In this document: positions 17,731 to 27,401 of the stretch, one piece after another
Numbering within the stretch: the first letter of the stretch is position 1
Layout of the letters: each line of letters begins with the position of its first letter
Source of the DNA: Clostridium sp. HBUAS56010
GTDB lineage: Bacteria; Bacillota; Clostridia; Lachnospirales; Lachnospiraceae
Length of the DNA: 64,000 nucleotides
NCBI RefSeq assembly: GCF_007115105.1
Contig: NZ_SULJ01000002.1
Location: 1 to 64,000 of the forward strand
Direction of reading: 5' to 3'
Made by a program: the position numbers and the translations under genes
The notes under the pieces: generated by a model
Databases searched by the model: none
Told to the model about the DNA's origin: nothing
The model's input: only the letters and a program-made list of their open reading frames with translations

Positions 17731-18567
17731 TTATCTTGCAAGAGCAGCCGTTACCAGATGTTTGGCAAGCACAGCGGTTGTCACAGCTCCCACCCCGCCA
17801 GGCACAGGAGTTGCCATGGAAGCAGTTCCTTCCAGAGTATCGAAATCCATATCCCCGCACAGCTTTCCGTTCTCATCTACATTGATTCCCACATCAATGA
17901 CAATGGCATCCTTTCCCACATAAGAAGAATCAAGCATCTTTGCACGTCCTGCTGCTGCAACTAAAATCTCGCCATGACGGCAGGTTTCTTTTAAGTTTTC
18001 TGTCCGGGTATGGCAGATGGTGACCGTTGCATTCTCTTTTAACAGCAGCATGGAAAGAGGTCTTCCCACCACCATGCTTCTTCCTACAATGGTAACCCGT
18101 TTTCCAGTCATTTGAATCTCATTGGCTTTTAATACTTCCACTACAGCTTCTGCCGTACAGGGAGCGAATCCGCTGTCATCTCCGGCAAATACCTTTGCAA
18201 TATTAACGGGAGAAATACCGTCTAAATCCTTTCCCGGGTCAATCATCCTCTCGATGTCCGTCTCTTTAATCTGCTTTGGAAGGGGACGCAGAAGAAGAAT
18301 TCCATCAATCTCCGGATTATCATTGATCCGGGCAAATTCCTGTTTAAACGCTTCATCAGAGATATCTGCCGCAAAGGCAAAACTTTCTGCTTTCAGCCCA
18401 AAGGCTTCCATCTTCTTTAAAGCTCCCCGCTCATAGGACAAATCATCAGGCTGTTCCCCAACCCTTACGATCGCCAGCTTTGGAATCTGTCCCTGAACCC
18501 CATTTAAAAGACCTTCTACCTGTTCTTTTATCTTTGCAGACACTGCTGCTCCCTTTAATGTAATCAC
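17731..18567 (-). CDS. folD: FolD, methylene-tetrahydrofolate dehydrogenase/cyclohydrolase
   Basis: Bifunctional cytosolic enzyme interconverting 5,10-methylene- and 10-formyl-tetrahydrofolate with NADP. 278 residues, normal length. Conserved sites: VGEQPDDLSYERGALKK (catalytic Lys region), ILLLRPLPKQI (variant of the usual QLPLP), GRSMVVGRPLSMLL nucleotide loop and the C-terminal TPVPGGVGAVT. Immediately downstream of a cyclodeaminase-like gene, forming a one-carbon unit. Confidence 0.95.
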   Translation of the reverse strand: MITLKGAAVSAKIKEQVEGLLNGVQGQIPKLAIVRVGEQPDDLSYERGALKKMEAFGLKAESFAFAADISDEAFKQEFARINDNPEIDGILLLRPLPKQIKETDIERMIDPGKDLDGISPVNIAKVFAGDDSGFAPCTAEAVVEVLKANEIQMTGKRVTIVGRSMVVGRPLSMLLLKENATVTICHTRTENLKETCRHGEILVAAAGRAKMLDSSYVGKDAIVIDVGINVDENGKLCGDMDFDTLEGTASMATPVPGGVGAVTTAVLAKHLVTAALAR

Positions 18568-18583
18568 GGCTTTTCTGCCTCCT

Positions 18584-19216
18584 TTATTCTGTCTTTAACG
18601 CCGCTTCTACCTGAGCGTATATTCCATCTGCCAGCAAAATTCCTTCCTCTGCCATGGACTGGGCCTTATTATTTAACTCTGCCGCCTTTTCTCTTTGAAC
18701 CATTGTTTTGGTATTGATGGAAACGTTCATTTTGGCACCTAACAGGGCGGATCTTAAAAACTGAACTCCAACTCCAACATCACTTACCGCCATACGGCTT
18801 CCCTTTGCCGCCAGAATCTCCATCTCACCAAGTGCTTTTAAGGAACACTCCATAACAGCGAGAGGAACCTGGGCAGCCGCAATCAGATGGCCTTCCAGGA
18901 CTTCTTTTTTCCTGGCTTTTTCTTCCTCTGTGGTTGAAGGAAGGGAATAAGCCTGTGCCAGAGGGGCAAAGACAGCCGCATCTTCATCTGCAAGCCTTAA
19001 AAATGCCTTTTGGATATCCTCCAGGCGGATAAGGCTGGACTTCATCTCATCTTCCACCTCTGCATATTTCTTTTTTCCAAGGGTTAAATTCACCACCATC
19101 TCCCCAAGGGCTGCTCCAACTGCCCCGCCAAGGCCTGCCGCTCCGCCGCCGCCCGGAGTGGGACTTTTGGAAGATAGCTGGCTTAGAAAGGAAGAAACCG
19201 TAAGATCCTGTGTCAT
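18584..19216 (-). CDS. fchA: Formiminotetrahydrofolate cyclodeaminase/methenyl-THF cyclohydrolase-like (FchA)
   Basis: 210 residues of the FTCD_C family: SPTPGGGGAAGLGGAVGAALGEMVVNLTLGK-type N-terminal folate site and helical remainder. In clostridia this family serves as methenyl-tetrahydrofolate cyclohydrolase, or as cyclodeaminase in histidine breakdown. Being 17 bases ahead of folD and away from hut genes favours a role in one-carbon metabolism. Confidence 0.88.
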   Translation of the reverse strand: MTQDLTVSSFLSQLSSKSPTPGGGGAAGLGGAVGAALGEMVVNLTLGKKKYAEVEDEMKSSLIRLEDIQKAFLRLADEDAAVFAPLAQAYSLPSTTEEEKARKKEVLEGHLIAAAQVPLAVMECSLKALGEMEILAAKGSRMAVSDVGVGVQFLRSALLGAKMNVSINTKTMVQREKAAELNNKAQSMAEEGILLADGIYAQVEAALKTE

Positions 19217-19285
19217 TTGTAATACCGCCTTTCAGACTGAAAATTTTATTTATCATTATATAAGGCTTTTGAAAAAATTACAAGG

Positions 19286-19465
19286 CTATCTGGAAAGGTG
19301 TTTTATGGACAGCTCCTGAAGTTCGGATTGAAGCCGCACATCTTTGTATTTTGCTGCAAGGGGAGAAAAAAGACGGATGGTTTCCTCGCACCTCTTTTTC
19401 CAGGTTGCCGGATCAACAAATTCTATGGTGCGCATATTGTGAAGACGGTCTGCAAGAGCGGCTGT
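19286..19465 (-). pseudogene. C-terminal remnant of a RelA/SpoT-type HD protein
   Basis: Immediately after the argD stop codon an open frame encodes 59 residues beginning TAALADRLHNMRTIEF and continuing to RLFSPLAAKYKDV before a stop at 19286-19288. The LADRLHNMRT motif and the ETxxxFSPLA segment are those of the HD hydrolase domain of RelA/SpoT proteins. There is no start codon or upstream part; the 5' portion has been replaced by argD. A gene fragment left by a rearrangement is the simplest reading. The plus-strand frame across it is a shadow. Confidence 0.72.
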
Positions 19466-19466
19466 T

Positions 19467-20666
19467 CTAAATTTGCTCTTTTAATATAGTTTTCATTTTT
19501 TTAATCATCGTATCAACCTGCTCTTTTGTAACAATAAGAGGAGGAACCATACGAATGACATTGGCACCTGCACTGATAATTACCAGTTGCTCTTCTAATA
19601 GTGCCCGCTCCACAAGAGGCGCTGCCGGAATGGAGAACTCCAGCCCCTGGATCAGACCAGCTCCCCGATGTGCAAGAATCACATCATGTTCTGCCATAAT
19701 ATCTTCCAGCTTTTCCCACAGATATTCTCCCACTTCTCTGACATGTTTTACAATCTCTCTCTTTTCAAAAATTTCTAAAACCTTTGCTGCCGCTGCTGTT
19801 ACAAAGGGATTTCCTCCGTAAGTGGTTCCGTGGTCACCGGGGACCATGGCAGTCGCCGCTTTTCCAGTGGCTAAAAACGCTCCGATGGGTACCCCATTTC
19901 CCAACGCTTTTGCGGTTGTCATCACATCGGGTTTCACACCAAATTTCTGCCATGCAAACATGGAGCCGGTCCGTCCCATGCCGCACTGGATCTCATCCAG
20001 AATCAAAAGAGCATCATATTCTTCACACAGAGCTTTTACTCCTTTTAAAAATTCTTCCGAAGCAGGATAAATTCCGCCTTCTCCCTGTATGGTTTCCAGA
20101 ATAATGCCACAGGTTTTTTCATTCATCAATGCTTTTACACTGTCCAGATCATTATATTCGGCAAACCGGATTCCAGGAATCAGCGGTTTGAACGGCTCCT
20201 GATAGTGGTCATTGCCTGTTACAGAAAGAGCACCCAGGCTTCTTCCATGAAAAGAGTGATTCATGGCAATGATCTCATGATCATGGCTTTTGTCTTTGTT
20301 GTAGGCATACCTTCTGGCAATTTTTAATGCTCCTTCAATGGCTTCTGTCCCACTATTGGTAAAAAACACTTTCTCCATACCAGACGCTTTTAGAAGCAGT
20401 TCTCCTGCTTCCACAGACGGAACATTATAAAAAAGGTTGGAGGTATGAAGCAGTTTATCCACCTGGTTTTTTAATGCCTCATCAAATTCTTTGTCATGAT
20501 ACCCCAAGCCCATTACCGCAATTCCAGCGGCAAAATCCAGATATTCTTTCCCCTCTGTATCATAAAGATAAACGCCTTCTCCATGATCAAACACGATGGG
20601 ATAACGGTTATAGGTTTTATAGATATTTTTTTCCGTCTTCTTGATATATTCCTGTTTACTCAGCAT
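19467..20666 (-). CDS. argD: Acetylornithine aminotransferase
   Basis: PLP enzyme converting N-acetylglutamate semialdehyde to N-acetylornithine in arginine synthesis. Start 20666 is chosen because GAGGAG lies about 10 bases upstream inside argB; it gives 399 residues. Class III aminotransferase features: [45 protein letters not shown] and the PLP lysine in [15 protein letters not shown]. Overlaps argB by about 11 bases and ends abutting a pseudogene fragment. Confidence 0.95.
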   Translation of the reverse strand: MLSKQEYIKKTEKNIYKTYNRYPIVFDHGEGVYLYDTEGKEYLDFAAGIAVMGLGYHDKEFDEALKNQVDKLLHTSNLFYNVPSVEAGELLLKASGMEKVFFTNSGTEAIEGALKIARRYAYNKDKSHDHEIIAMNHSFHGRSLGALSVTGNDHYQEPFKPLIPGIRFAEYNDLDSVKALMNEKTCGIILETIQGEGGIYPASEEFLKGVKALCEEYDALLILDEIQCGMGRTGSMFAWQKFGVKPDVMTTAKALGNGVPIGAFLATGKAATAMVPGDHGTTYGGNPFVTAAAAKVLEIFEKREIVKHVREVGEYLWEKLEDIMAEHDVILAHRGAGLIQGLEFSIPAAPLVERALLEEQLVIISAGANVIRMVPPLIVTKEQVDTMIKKMKTILKEQI

Positions 20667-21552
20667 GATAATAGCGCTCCTCTCCATGACTTATAATTGC
20701 AGTGCCGATTCCTTTATTGGTAAATATCTCAAGCAGAAGACAATGAGGAATTCTGCCATCCATAATATGTACCCGGGACACTCCCTGGTTCATGGCATCA
20801 ATACAATTTTGAAGCTTTGGAAGCATACCACCCAACAAAGTTCCGCTGTCCACAAACTCAGTTGCTTCCTGTATGGTCATCTCAGAGATGAGAGAATTTT
20901 TATCCTTAAAATCCCGGTAAACTCCCTCAACATCAGTCAAAAAAGCCAGTTTCTCTGCCTCCATAGCCGTGGCAATGGCGCAGGCAGCATCGTCTGCATT
21001 AATATTGTAAGTCTTAAAGTCTTCATCAAATCCAATGGGACAGATAATGGGAAGAAAATCCTTTTCCAGAAGATCGTGGATGATCTGAGGATCAACCTCT
21101 GTAATATCACCTACATACCCGATGTCTTCTCCATTGGAAAGACGTTTTTTGCACTTGAGCATCATCCCGTCTTTTCCACTGATGCCAACCGCTTTGATTC
21201 CAAGCTCATTGACAAGCTGAACCAGACTTTTATTTACCCGGTTGAGAACCATCTCCGCAATCTCCATGGTGGATTCATCTGTAACCCGCAGCCCATTGAT
21301 AAAATGAGGCTCCATGCCGGATTTCTCCACCCATTTGCTGATCTCTTTTCCGCCTCCATGAACAATAATGGGCTTAAAACCAACCAGTTTTAATAAAACA
21401 ACATCCTGGATTACCTGTTTTTTCAATTCTTCATCAACCATGGCACTTCCGCCGTATTTTACCACAATGGTCTTCCGGTTAAACCTCTGGATATAAGGAA
21501 GTGCTTCGATCAGTACTTCCACCTTCTGCATGATACTTTGATCTAATTCCAT
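20656..21552 (-). CDS. argB: Acetylglutamate kinase
   Basis: Phosphorylates N-acetylglutamate with ATP. 298 residues; VVKYGGSAM phosphate loop, [18 protein letters not shown] and a nucleotide region with [12 protein letters not shown]. Of the arginine-sensitive subtype by length and N-terminal helix (residues 1-24), which in known members mediates hexamerisation and feedback inhibition. 21 bases downstream of argJ. Confidence 0.96.
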   Translation of the reverse strand: MELDQSIMQKVEVLIEALPYIQRFNRKTIVVKYGGSAMVDEELKKQVIQDVVLLKLVGFKPIIVHGGGKEISKWVEKSGMEPHFINGLRVTDESTMEIAEMVLNRVNKSLVQLVNELGIKAVGISGKDGMMLKCKKRLSNGEDIGYVGDITEVDPQIIHDLLEKDFLPIICPIGFDEDFKTYNINADDAACAIATAMEAEKLAFLTDVEGVYRDFKDKNSLISEMTIQEATEFVDSGTLLGGMLPKLQNCIDAMNQGVSRVHIMDGRIPHCLLLEIFTNKGIGTAIISHGEERYYHAE

Positions 21553-21573
21553 GTTTTTTCCTCCCTGGCTGGA

Positions 21574-22797
21574 TTACGAACGGTAATCTGCATTGATTTT
21601 CACATAATCAAAGGTCAGATCACAGCCCCAGGCTGTTGCGGCAGCTTTTCCCATTTTAATGTCTGCAATGGCTGTTACTTCCGGCTCTGACAAGATCTTT
21701 GTGGCTTCCTCTTCGCTGTAAGGCAATGCCACACCGTCTTCAATAATCTTTAAAGTTCCTGCTGCGCTTTCAAAATATAAATCCACCTGTTCCGGGTCAA
21801 ACTCTGCACCGGAATACCCCATGGCACAAAGAATCCTTCCCCAGTTGGCATCATGTCCAAAGATAGCTGCTTTGGTCAGACTTGAAGTAATAACTGATTT
21901 AGAAAGGGTTACTGCCTGTTCCTTTGTCTGTGCTCCCACAATCTTTACTTCAAACAGGGCTGTACAGCCTTCCCCGTCTCCGGCAATCTTTTTTGCCAAA
22001 GTTTCATTGATATAGTGAAGCGCATTTAAAAAGGCATAGTAGTCTTCATTTTTCTCTGTAATCTCTTCATTTCCTGCCAGACCATTGGCAAGAAGCAGCA
22101 CCGTATCATTGGTGGAAGTATCGCCGTCTACGGAAATCATGTTATAGGTATCTTTAATATCTTCCCGCAAAGCTTCCCCAAGCAGTTCTTTGGAAATAGA
22201 AATATCTGTGGTAACAAAACTTAACATGGTGCACATGTCCGGATGAATCATGCCGGAACCCTTGCACATGCCTCCAACGGTAATGGTTTTTCCGCCTGCC
22301 TGGAACTGGACTGCTGCTTCCTTTTTAACCGTATCTGTGGTCATAATGGCGGTGGCTGCATCCGTACCGCTTTCGATGGTTTCTAAAAGCATGGGAACCA
22401 TGGCATTGATTCCTGCTGTAATGCGGTCCATGGGAAGCTGTTTTCCGATCACTCCCGTGGATGCCACTAAGACAGAATCAGAAGGAATGGAGAGACATGT
22501 GGCTGTTTCATTGGCTGTTTCCTCACAATAAGCATCTCCTTCTCTTCCGGTACAGGCATTGGCAATTCCTGCATTGATTACAATGGCATGAATTGCAGGA
22601 GCATGATCCACCATTTTTTTATCCCATTTGACCGGAGCCGCCTTTACCACGTTGGTGGTATAGGTTCCTGCTGCCTTACATGGCACTTCGCTGTAGATCA
22701 TTGCCATATCTTTTCTGTCTTTATATTTAATTCCTGCCGCTGTGGAAGCTGCTTTAAATCCTGCTGCCGCCGTTACTCCTCCATGAATCTCTTTCAT
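21574..22797 (-). CDS. argJ: ArgJ, glutamate/ornithine N-acetyltransferase
   Basis: Transfers acetyl from N-acetylornithine to glutamate and in many Firmicutes also makes acetylglutamate from acetyl-CoA. 407 residues. The self-cleavage site is visible as AAIMTTDT, where the second Thr becomes the nucleophile; VASTGVIGKQLPMDRI and the KGSGMIHPDMCTMLSF segment are typical. Lies between a GNAT gene and argB in one operon. Confidence 0.96.
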   Translation of the reverse strand: MKEIHGGVTAAAGFKAASTAAGIKYKDRKDMAMIYSEVPCKAAGTYTTNVVKAAPVKWDKKMVDHAPAIHAIVINAGIANACTGREGDAYCEETANETATCLSIPSDSVLVASTGVIGKQLPMDRITAGINAMVPMLLETIESGTDAATAIMTTDTVKKEAAVQFQAGGKTITVGGMCKGSGMIHPDMCTMLSFVTTDISISKELLGEALREDIKDTYNMISVDGDTSTNDTVLLLANGLAGNEEITEKNEDYYAFLNALHYINETLAKKIAGDGEGCTALFEVKIVGAQTKEQAVTLSKSVITSSLTKAAIFGHDANWGRILCAMGYSGAEFDPEQVDLYFESAAGTLKIIEDGVALPYSEEEATKILSEPEVTAIADIKMGKAAATAWGCDLTFDYVKINADYRS

Positions 22798-22825
22798 TGG
22801 TTTTCCTCCCTGTTTTTTTGTCCCT

Positions 22826-23272
22826 TTATTTTATAAAAGTAGTTCTGTTTTCTTCATCCAAAGAAAAGTCGTAATAATTCAAATCTTCCCGGAACGTAAA
22901 TCCCATATCTTTCCAAAACTGATTCCCCACCTGATTGGACTGAAATGCAACAAGACCCACTTTGCAGATTCCTTCTTTTTCCAGCCTTTTCACTGCCTCT
23001 AAAACCATCTCTCTGCCAACACCCTTTGCCCGGTCTTCTTTTGCCACACAAACATGGTAAAAATTCCCCCGTCTTCCGTCATGTCCGCTTAAAATACTTC
23101 CAATAATTCTGCCGTCTTCTTCTGCCACCACACTGGTGTCTGGATTTCTCTGTAAAAACCGGATTATGCTCTGTTTTGAATCATCGACTGCCCGGATTCC
23201 AAATCCTTTGATTCCTGTCCAGAGTTTGTAAACATTTTCATAATCATTGGGTGTCATTGTTCGAATTATCAT
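22826..23272 (-). CDS. GNAT acetyltransferase inside the arg operon
   Basis: 148 residues with a single GNAT domain; acetyl-CoA loop in VAKEDRAKGVGREMVLEAV (R/Q-x-x-G-x-G/A type). Closest in look to the YpeA/RimI-like group. It is tightly placed between argC and argJ (13 and 28 bases), so it is part of the arginine operon; an accessory N-acetylglutamate synthase is possible but unproven. Confidence 0.85.
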   Translation of the reverse strand: MIIRTMTPNDYENVYKLWTGIKGFGIRAVDDSKQSIIRFLQRNPDTSVVAEEDGRIIGSILSGHDGRRGNFYHVCVAKEDRAKGVGREMVLEAVKRLEKEGICKVGLVAFQSNQVGNQFWKDMGFTFREDLNYYDFSLDEENRTTFIK

Positions 23273-23285
23273 TTGGATTCCTTCC

Positions 23286-24326
23286 TTATGGAAACATGGG
23301 GATCAGTTTCAGCCCTTTTTGTTCCGGCAGTCCAAAAAGCAGATTCATATTCTGTACTGCCTGGCCTGCTGCTCCTTTTACCAGATTATCAATGGCTCCC
23401 ATCATAATCACCCGGTTGGTTCTTTTATCAACTTTAACATTCACATCCACAAAATTGCTTCCTTCCACCCACTTGGTCTGAGGAGTCAGATCCCCCTCCA
23501 GGACACGAACAAAGAATTCATCTTTATAACGTTCTGCATAAGCGTTTCTCACTTCTTTTTCTGTAACTCCCTTTTTTAAGGCAGCATAGGAAGTAACTAA
23601 AATCCCACGATTCATTGGAACCAGGTGGGGAGTGAAGCTGAGAGTAAGGGATTCATCTGCACAGTAGGACAACTGTTCTTCAATCTCCGGTGTGTGTCTG
23701 TGAACGCCTACTCCATAAGCTTTGATGTTCTCATTGACTTCACAGTAAAGATTATCCACCTTTGCCCCTCTGCCTGCACCGGTGGTTCCTGATTTTGCAT
23801 CAATAATAATACTGGAGGGTTCAATCAGTCCTTCTTCCAGCAATGGTGCAATGGTTAAAATGGAACAGGTCGGATAGCAGCCTGGATTGGCGATAAGCCT
23901 TGCATTCTTAATCTTCTCCCGATTCAGTTCCGGAAGCCCATAGACAGCCTCTTTTATATACTGGGGAGTTTTATGTACCATCTTATACCACTCCTCATAA
24001 ACTTCCACATCTTTAATCCGGTAATCCGCACTTAAATCAATTACTTTAGTTTTGGATAAGATTGTTTCATTTAATAAAGAGGCTAAAAATCCCTGGGGAG
24101 TTGCTGTAAAAATTACATCTGCCTTTTGAGCCAGTTCTTCTATATTATCATCCAGACAGATTTCGTCTGTAATCTGAAACATATTTTGATAAACGGATGA
24201 ATATTTATGATCTACATAACTTTTGGAACCATACCATATTATTTCCACATCATCTCTCTGGAGCAACAGTCTTGCAAGTTCTCCCCCTGCATAACCGGTT
24301 GAACCAATGATTCCTGCCTTTATCAT
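23286..24326 (-). CDS. argC: N-acetyl-gamma-glutamyl-phosphate reductase
   Basis: NADPH-dependent reductase, third step of arginine synthesis. Start 24326 has GGAG 8 bases upstream; 346 residues. Rossmann loop IIGSTGYAGGELARLL, catalytic Cys in ANPGCYPTC, and the HRHTPEIEEQL segment. First gene of argC-GNAT-argJ-argB-argD, with promoter and operator-like dyad upstream. Confidence 0.97.
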   Translation of the reverse strand: MIKAGIIGSTGYAGGELARLLLQRDDVEIIWYGSKSYVDHKYSSVYQNMFQITDEICLDDNIEELAQKADVIFTATPQGFLASLLNETILSKTKVIDLSADYRIKDVEVYEEWYKMVHKTPQYIKEAVYGLPELNREKIKNARLIANPGCYPTCSILTIAPLLEEGLIEPSSIIIDAKSGTTGAGRGAKVDNLYCEVNENIKAYGVGVHRHTPEIEEQLSYCADESLTLSFTPHLVPMNRGILVTSYAALKKGVTEKEVRNAYAERYKDEFFVRVLEGDLTPQTKWVEGSNFVDVNVKVDKRTNRVIMMGAIDNLVKGAAGQAVQNMNLLFGLPEQKGLKLIPMFP

Positions 24327-24408
24327 AGCCATCTCTCCTTTTTGTATTTTCTTATTTTCATTCTTCACCTGCGGGCAAGGATTCATACCCATATTCTAGT
24401 AGTTCATA

Positions 24409-24437
24409 ATTATACATCCCGTTTGCATATTATGCAA
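24409..24437 (-). promoter_or_regulatory. argC promoter overlapped by an ARG-box-like palindrome
   Basis: On the minus strand TTGCAT (24432-24437) and TATAAT (24409-24414) are 17 bases apart. The -35 is half of the 15-base palindrome TTGCATATTATGCAA (24423-24437), similar in style to ArgR/AhrC operators. Location suggests arginine repression; the regulator gene is not in the window. Confidence 0.7.
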
Positions 24438-24464
24438 GTTCTTTTTATAAATTTCATTTTACAC

Positions 24465-24493
24465 TTGCAATATACCCTGTTTTGGTGTATATT
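24465..24493 (+). promoter_or_regulatory. argG promoter
   Basis: TTGCAA (24465-24470) and TATATT (24488-24493) with a 17-base spacer; followed by the AGAGGAGG ribosome site of argG. The palindrome at 24423-24437 lies about 28 bases upstream and may serve both divergent promoters. Confidence 0.6.
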
Positions 24494-24544
24494 TATGAAA
24501 GTTTAATTAATAAATATCCATTTAAAACAGAGGAGGAACTATAA

Positions 24545-25768
24545 ATGAAAGAAAAAGTTATCTTAGCTTATTCCGGTGGACTGGATACTACTGCTATCAT
24601 TCCGTGGTTAAAGGAACACTTTGATTATGACGTGATCTGCTGCTGCATCGACTGCGGACAAGGCAACGAACTGGACGGGCTGGAAGAAAGAGCTAAATTA
24701 TCCGGTGCGTCAAAATTATACATTGAAGATCTGGTTGATGACTTCTGTGACAATTACATCGTTCCCTGCGTTCAGGCAAATGCTATTTATGAGAATAAAT
24801 ATCTTCTGGGAACCTCAATGGCACGTCCTGCTATTGCAAAAAGACTGGTTGAAATCGCAAGAATAGAAGGCGCCACTGCCATCTGCCACGGAGCAACCGG
24901 CAAGGGCAATGACCAGATCCGTTTTGAACTGGGAATCAAAGCGCTGGCTCCAGATTTAAAGATCATCGCCCCTTGGCGTATGACAGATATCTGGACCATG
25001 CAGTCCAGGGAAGACGAGATTGATTACTGCAAACAACACGGAATTGATCTTCCGTTCTCTGCAGACAGCAGTTACAGCCGTGACCGCAACTTATGGCATA
25101 TCAGCCACGAAGGTCTTGAATTAGAAGACCCTGCGAATGAACCAAATTATGACCATCTTCTTGTCCTTGGTGTTTCACCGGAGAAAGCACCGGAAGAAGG
25201 GGAGTATGTAACCATGACTTTCGAAAAGGGAATTCCGGTCAGCGTCAACGGCAAGAAGATGAAAGTCTCTGACATCATCACAACCTTAAATGAACTGGGC
25301 GGCAAGCATGGCATTGGTATCGTTGACATTGTAGAAAACCGTGTAGTGGGCATGAAATCCAGAGGTGTTTATGAAACTCCAGGCGGAACCATCTTAATGG
25401 AAGCACACCAGCAGTTGGAAGAACTGGTTCTTGACCGTGCTACTACAGAAGTGAAAAAAGACATGGGCAATAAGTTCGCCCAGATCGTTTACGAAGGAAA
25501 ATGGTTCACTCCTTTGCGTGAAGCGGTTCAGGCTTTTGTAACCTCTACTCAGGAATATGTAACCGGAGAAGTAAAATTCAAGCTTTACAAAGGAAATATC
25601 ATCAAAGCAGGAACCACCTCTCCGTACTCTTTATACAGTGAATCACTGGCTTCCTTTACCACAGGAGACCTTTATGACCATCACGATGCAGACGGTTTCA
25701 TCACATTATTCGGACTGCCTTTAAAGGTCCGTGCAATGAAGATGCAGGAAGCAGAAAAAAATAAATAA
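24545..25768 (+). CDS. argG: Argininosuccinate synthase
   Basis: ATP-dependent joining of citrulline and aspartate. 407 residues, usual length. [16 protein letters not shown]-loop, [15 protein letters not shown] and the [14 protein letters not shown] signature are intact. Transcribed divergently from argC. argH is not adjacent; a terminator follows. Confidence 0.97.
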   Translation: MKEKVILAYSGGLDTTAIIPWLKEHFDYDVICCCIDCGQGNELDGLEERAKLSGASKLYIEDLVDDFCDNYIVPCVQANAIYENKYLLGTSMARPAIAKRLVEIARIEGATAICHGATGKGNDQIRFELGIKALAPDLKIIAPWRMTDIWTMQSREDEIDYCKQHGIDLPFSADSSYSRDRNLWHISHEGLELEDPANEPNYDHLLVLGVSPEKAPEEGEYVTMTFEKGIPVSVNGKKMKVSDIITTLNELGGKHGIGIVDIVENRVVGMKSRGVYETPGGTILMEAHQQLEELVLDRATTEVKKDMGNKFAQIVYEGKWFTPLREAVQAFVTSTQEYVTGEVKFKLYKGNIIKAGTTSPYSLYSESLASFTTGDLYDHHDADGFITLFGLPLKVRAMKMQEAEKNK

Positions 25769-25778
25769 TACCATTAAA

Positions 25779-25815
25779 AAGAACGCATCCGGATTATATC
25801 TCCAGATGCGTTCTC
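25779..25815. terminator. Terminator between argG and a GNAT gene
   Basis: Stem of 9 bp (25781-25789 with 25805-25813), extendable at its inner end, with a T-run on the minus-strand side and a T-rich tail on the plus side. Confidence 0.75.
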
Positions 25816-25817
25816 TT

Positions 25818-26291
25818 CTATTGTGCAAGGTGATTCAGCGTTTCACCTGTTACACGGTAAACCGTCCAGCCCTCCATTGGCTCCGCTCCTAAAGAACGGT
25901 AAAACATGATACTTTTGGTATTCCAGTCCAGACAGGACCACTCAAGCCTTCCGCAGCCACGTTCAACCGCTATGGATGCCAGTTTCTTAATAAGAGCTTT
26001 CCCAAGTCCGTTCCCACGGCTTTTGGGTGTGATATAAAGATCTTCCAGATAAATACCGGCTCTTCCAAGAAACGTAGAAAAATTATGGAAAAACAGGGCG
26101 TATCCCACCGTTTTCCCATCTGCCTGGACCAGAAGCACTTCTGCCCTTTTCTTTTCAAATATCCATTCGGTCAGGATCTCTTCGGTAGCAACCACTTCAT
26201 GAAGCAGTTTTTCGTACTCCGCCAGTTCCTTAATAAAACCCAGAATCACAGGTACATCTTCTTTTTGTGCATATCGAAATGCTACTTCCAT
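25818..26291 (-). CDS. GNAT acetyltransferase (spermidine/thialysine acetyltransferase-like)
   Basis: 157-residue single GNAT domain. N-terminal MEVAFRYAQKEDVPVILGFIKELAEYEKL and the LYITPKSRGNGLGKALIKKLASIA acetyl-CoA loop, then RLEWSCLDWNTKSIMFYRSLGA, are characteristic of the SAT1/thialysine N-acetyltransferase branch. Substrate unverified. Confidence 0.88.
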   Translation of the reverse strand: MEVAFRYAQKEDVPVILGFIKELAEYEKLLHEVVATEEILTEWIFEKKRAEVLLVQADGKTVGYALFFHNFSTFLGRAGIYLEDLYITPKSRGNGLGKALIKKLASIAVERGCGRLEWSCLDWNTKSIMFYRSLGAEPMEGWTVYRVTGETLNHLAQ

Positions 26292-26326
26292 TCCGCTTCC
26301 TCCTTCTATAATATCATTTTTTTATT

Positions 26327-27214
26327 TTAAATACCGAATAATACCCTTTTAATGCGGGGAATCATCTTTTTGGTGTAACGATATCCACTTTCCATGCACT
26401 CCTCCATGCAGTCAAACGTCAGCAATCCTGCATCTTTGGGAAGAGGTGGTTTTAATAACATACGCTCTCCACCGCTGCCGCAGTTTTTTAAATCCCGGCT
26501 CATAACAAAGAAAGAATGATATGCAATCTCAATCAAGGATTCATCATGGGGCTTTTCATACTTATCTCCCAGATCTACGCCTAAGACTTTAGGCACTCCG
26601 GCAGCAATCAGTAAATCCACGGGAAGATTATTGGTTACACCGCCATCAACTAACAGAAAATTCTTCATGGGTCTGGGACAGAAAACTGCGGGAACAGAAG
26701 AACTTGCCATCATAATATCACACAACAGTCCGCTTCTCTCCCATTTCACATGCTCCAAAGTCAGAGCGGACAAAGGAATCTGCTCTTTAAAAAGATTGGT
26801 AAACACAACCGTATCTCCGCTGTTAATATCCACCGCTGGAATCAACAGCCCTTTACACTGCCCCTCAATGTCCAGTTTTTCTGTCAGCTCACAGAGAAAA
26901 CGCTGGAGCCGGTTTCCTTTAATCAGACCTTTTAAGGTGGTTTCCTTTCCAAGAATTATCTGAGGCAGAAACAATACAATGCCAAGAATATCCGGATCAA
27001 TCAGCCCTTTTCCATGTTTTGCAAGCCAACGCACCGTATCCCGCATCTCTCCTACTTCCATTCCTGCTGCATAAAGACCTGCCACAATACTTCCGGCACT
27101 TGCCCCTGCAACATGGCTTGGAAGAATTCCGGCTTCCTCAAGAGCGGTCAAAACGCCTACATGAGCCGCTCCTTTTGCCCCTCCCCCAGCCAGCGCCAGT
27201 CCATAATCAGCCAT
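26327..27214 (-). CDS. Patatin-like phospholipase (RssA-type)
   Basis: Ser/Asp dyad lipid acyl hydrolase, 295 residues. Oxyanion segment LAGGGAKGAAHVGVL, nucleophile GASAGS (about residue 40) and catalytic Asp in VDGGVTNNLPVDLL. Cytoplasmic, no signal peptide. Follows the cell-wall amidase with a 187-base gap containing two hairpins. Confidence 0.92.
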   Translation of the reverse strand: MADYGLALAGGGAKGAAHVGVLTALEEAGILPSHVAGASAGSIVAGLYAAGMEVGEMRDTVRWLAKHGKGLIDPDILGIVLFLPQIILGKETTLKGLIKGNRLQRFLCELTEKLDIEGQCKGLLIPAVDINSGDTVVFTNLFKEQIPLSALTLEHVKWERSGLLCDIMMASSSVPAVFCPRPMKNFLLVDGGVTNNLPVDLLIAAGVPKVLGVDLGDKYEKPHDESLIEIAYHSFFVMSRDLKNCGSGGERMLLKPPLPKDAGLLTFDCMEECMESGYRYTKKMIPRIKRVLFGI

Positions 27215-27238
27215 TTCCCTTTTCCTCGCTTTTTTGCA

Positions 27239-27291
27239 GGGTGTGTCTGAAAATGCTTGTGCCGGAGGTACAATGAGTGTTCAGGCACACC
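27239..27291. repeat. Two-tier imperfect inverted repeat
   Basis: GGGTGTGTCTGAA (27239-27251) is nearly matched by TTCAGGCACACCC (27279-27291) and an inner stem TTGTGCC/GGTACAA lies between. No coding potential. Could be a palindromic interspersed repeat or a transcript hairpin; whether it recurs elsewhere cannot be told from this window. Confidence 0.5.
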
Positions 27292-27351
27292 CAGGTTTCA
27301 GAAAAATTTATGCCTGACTAAGGGAAAATATGCCTGCTCTCCATATACAAA

Positions 27352-27387
27352 GAAGAACAGGTCTAAGACTGCCAAAGACTGTTCTTC
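27352..27387 (-). terminator. Hairpin after the amidase gene
   Basis: A 9-bp stem (27352-27360 with 27379-27387) lies 15 bases beyond the amidase stop, followed on the minus strand by a modest T-rich stretch. Confidence 0.5.
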
Positions 27388-27401
27388 CTGATATCTCATT
27401 C

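Noticed and set aside
19298-19489. Plus-strand open frame near argD
   Set aside because: It is the antisense shadow of the RelA/SpoT remnant and of the argD 3' end, whose minus-strand reading gives a recognisable LADRLHNMRT motif.
27239-27291. End of an insertion sequence
   Set aside because: No transposase fragment, target duplication or second end could be found nearby.
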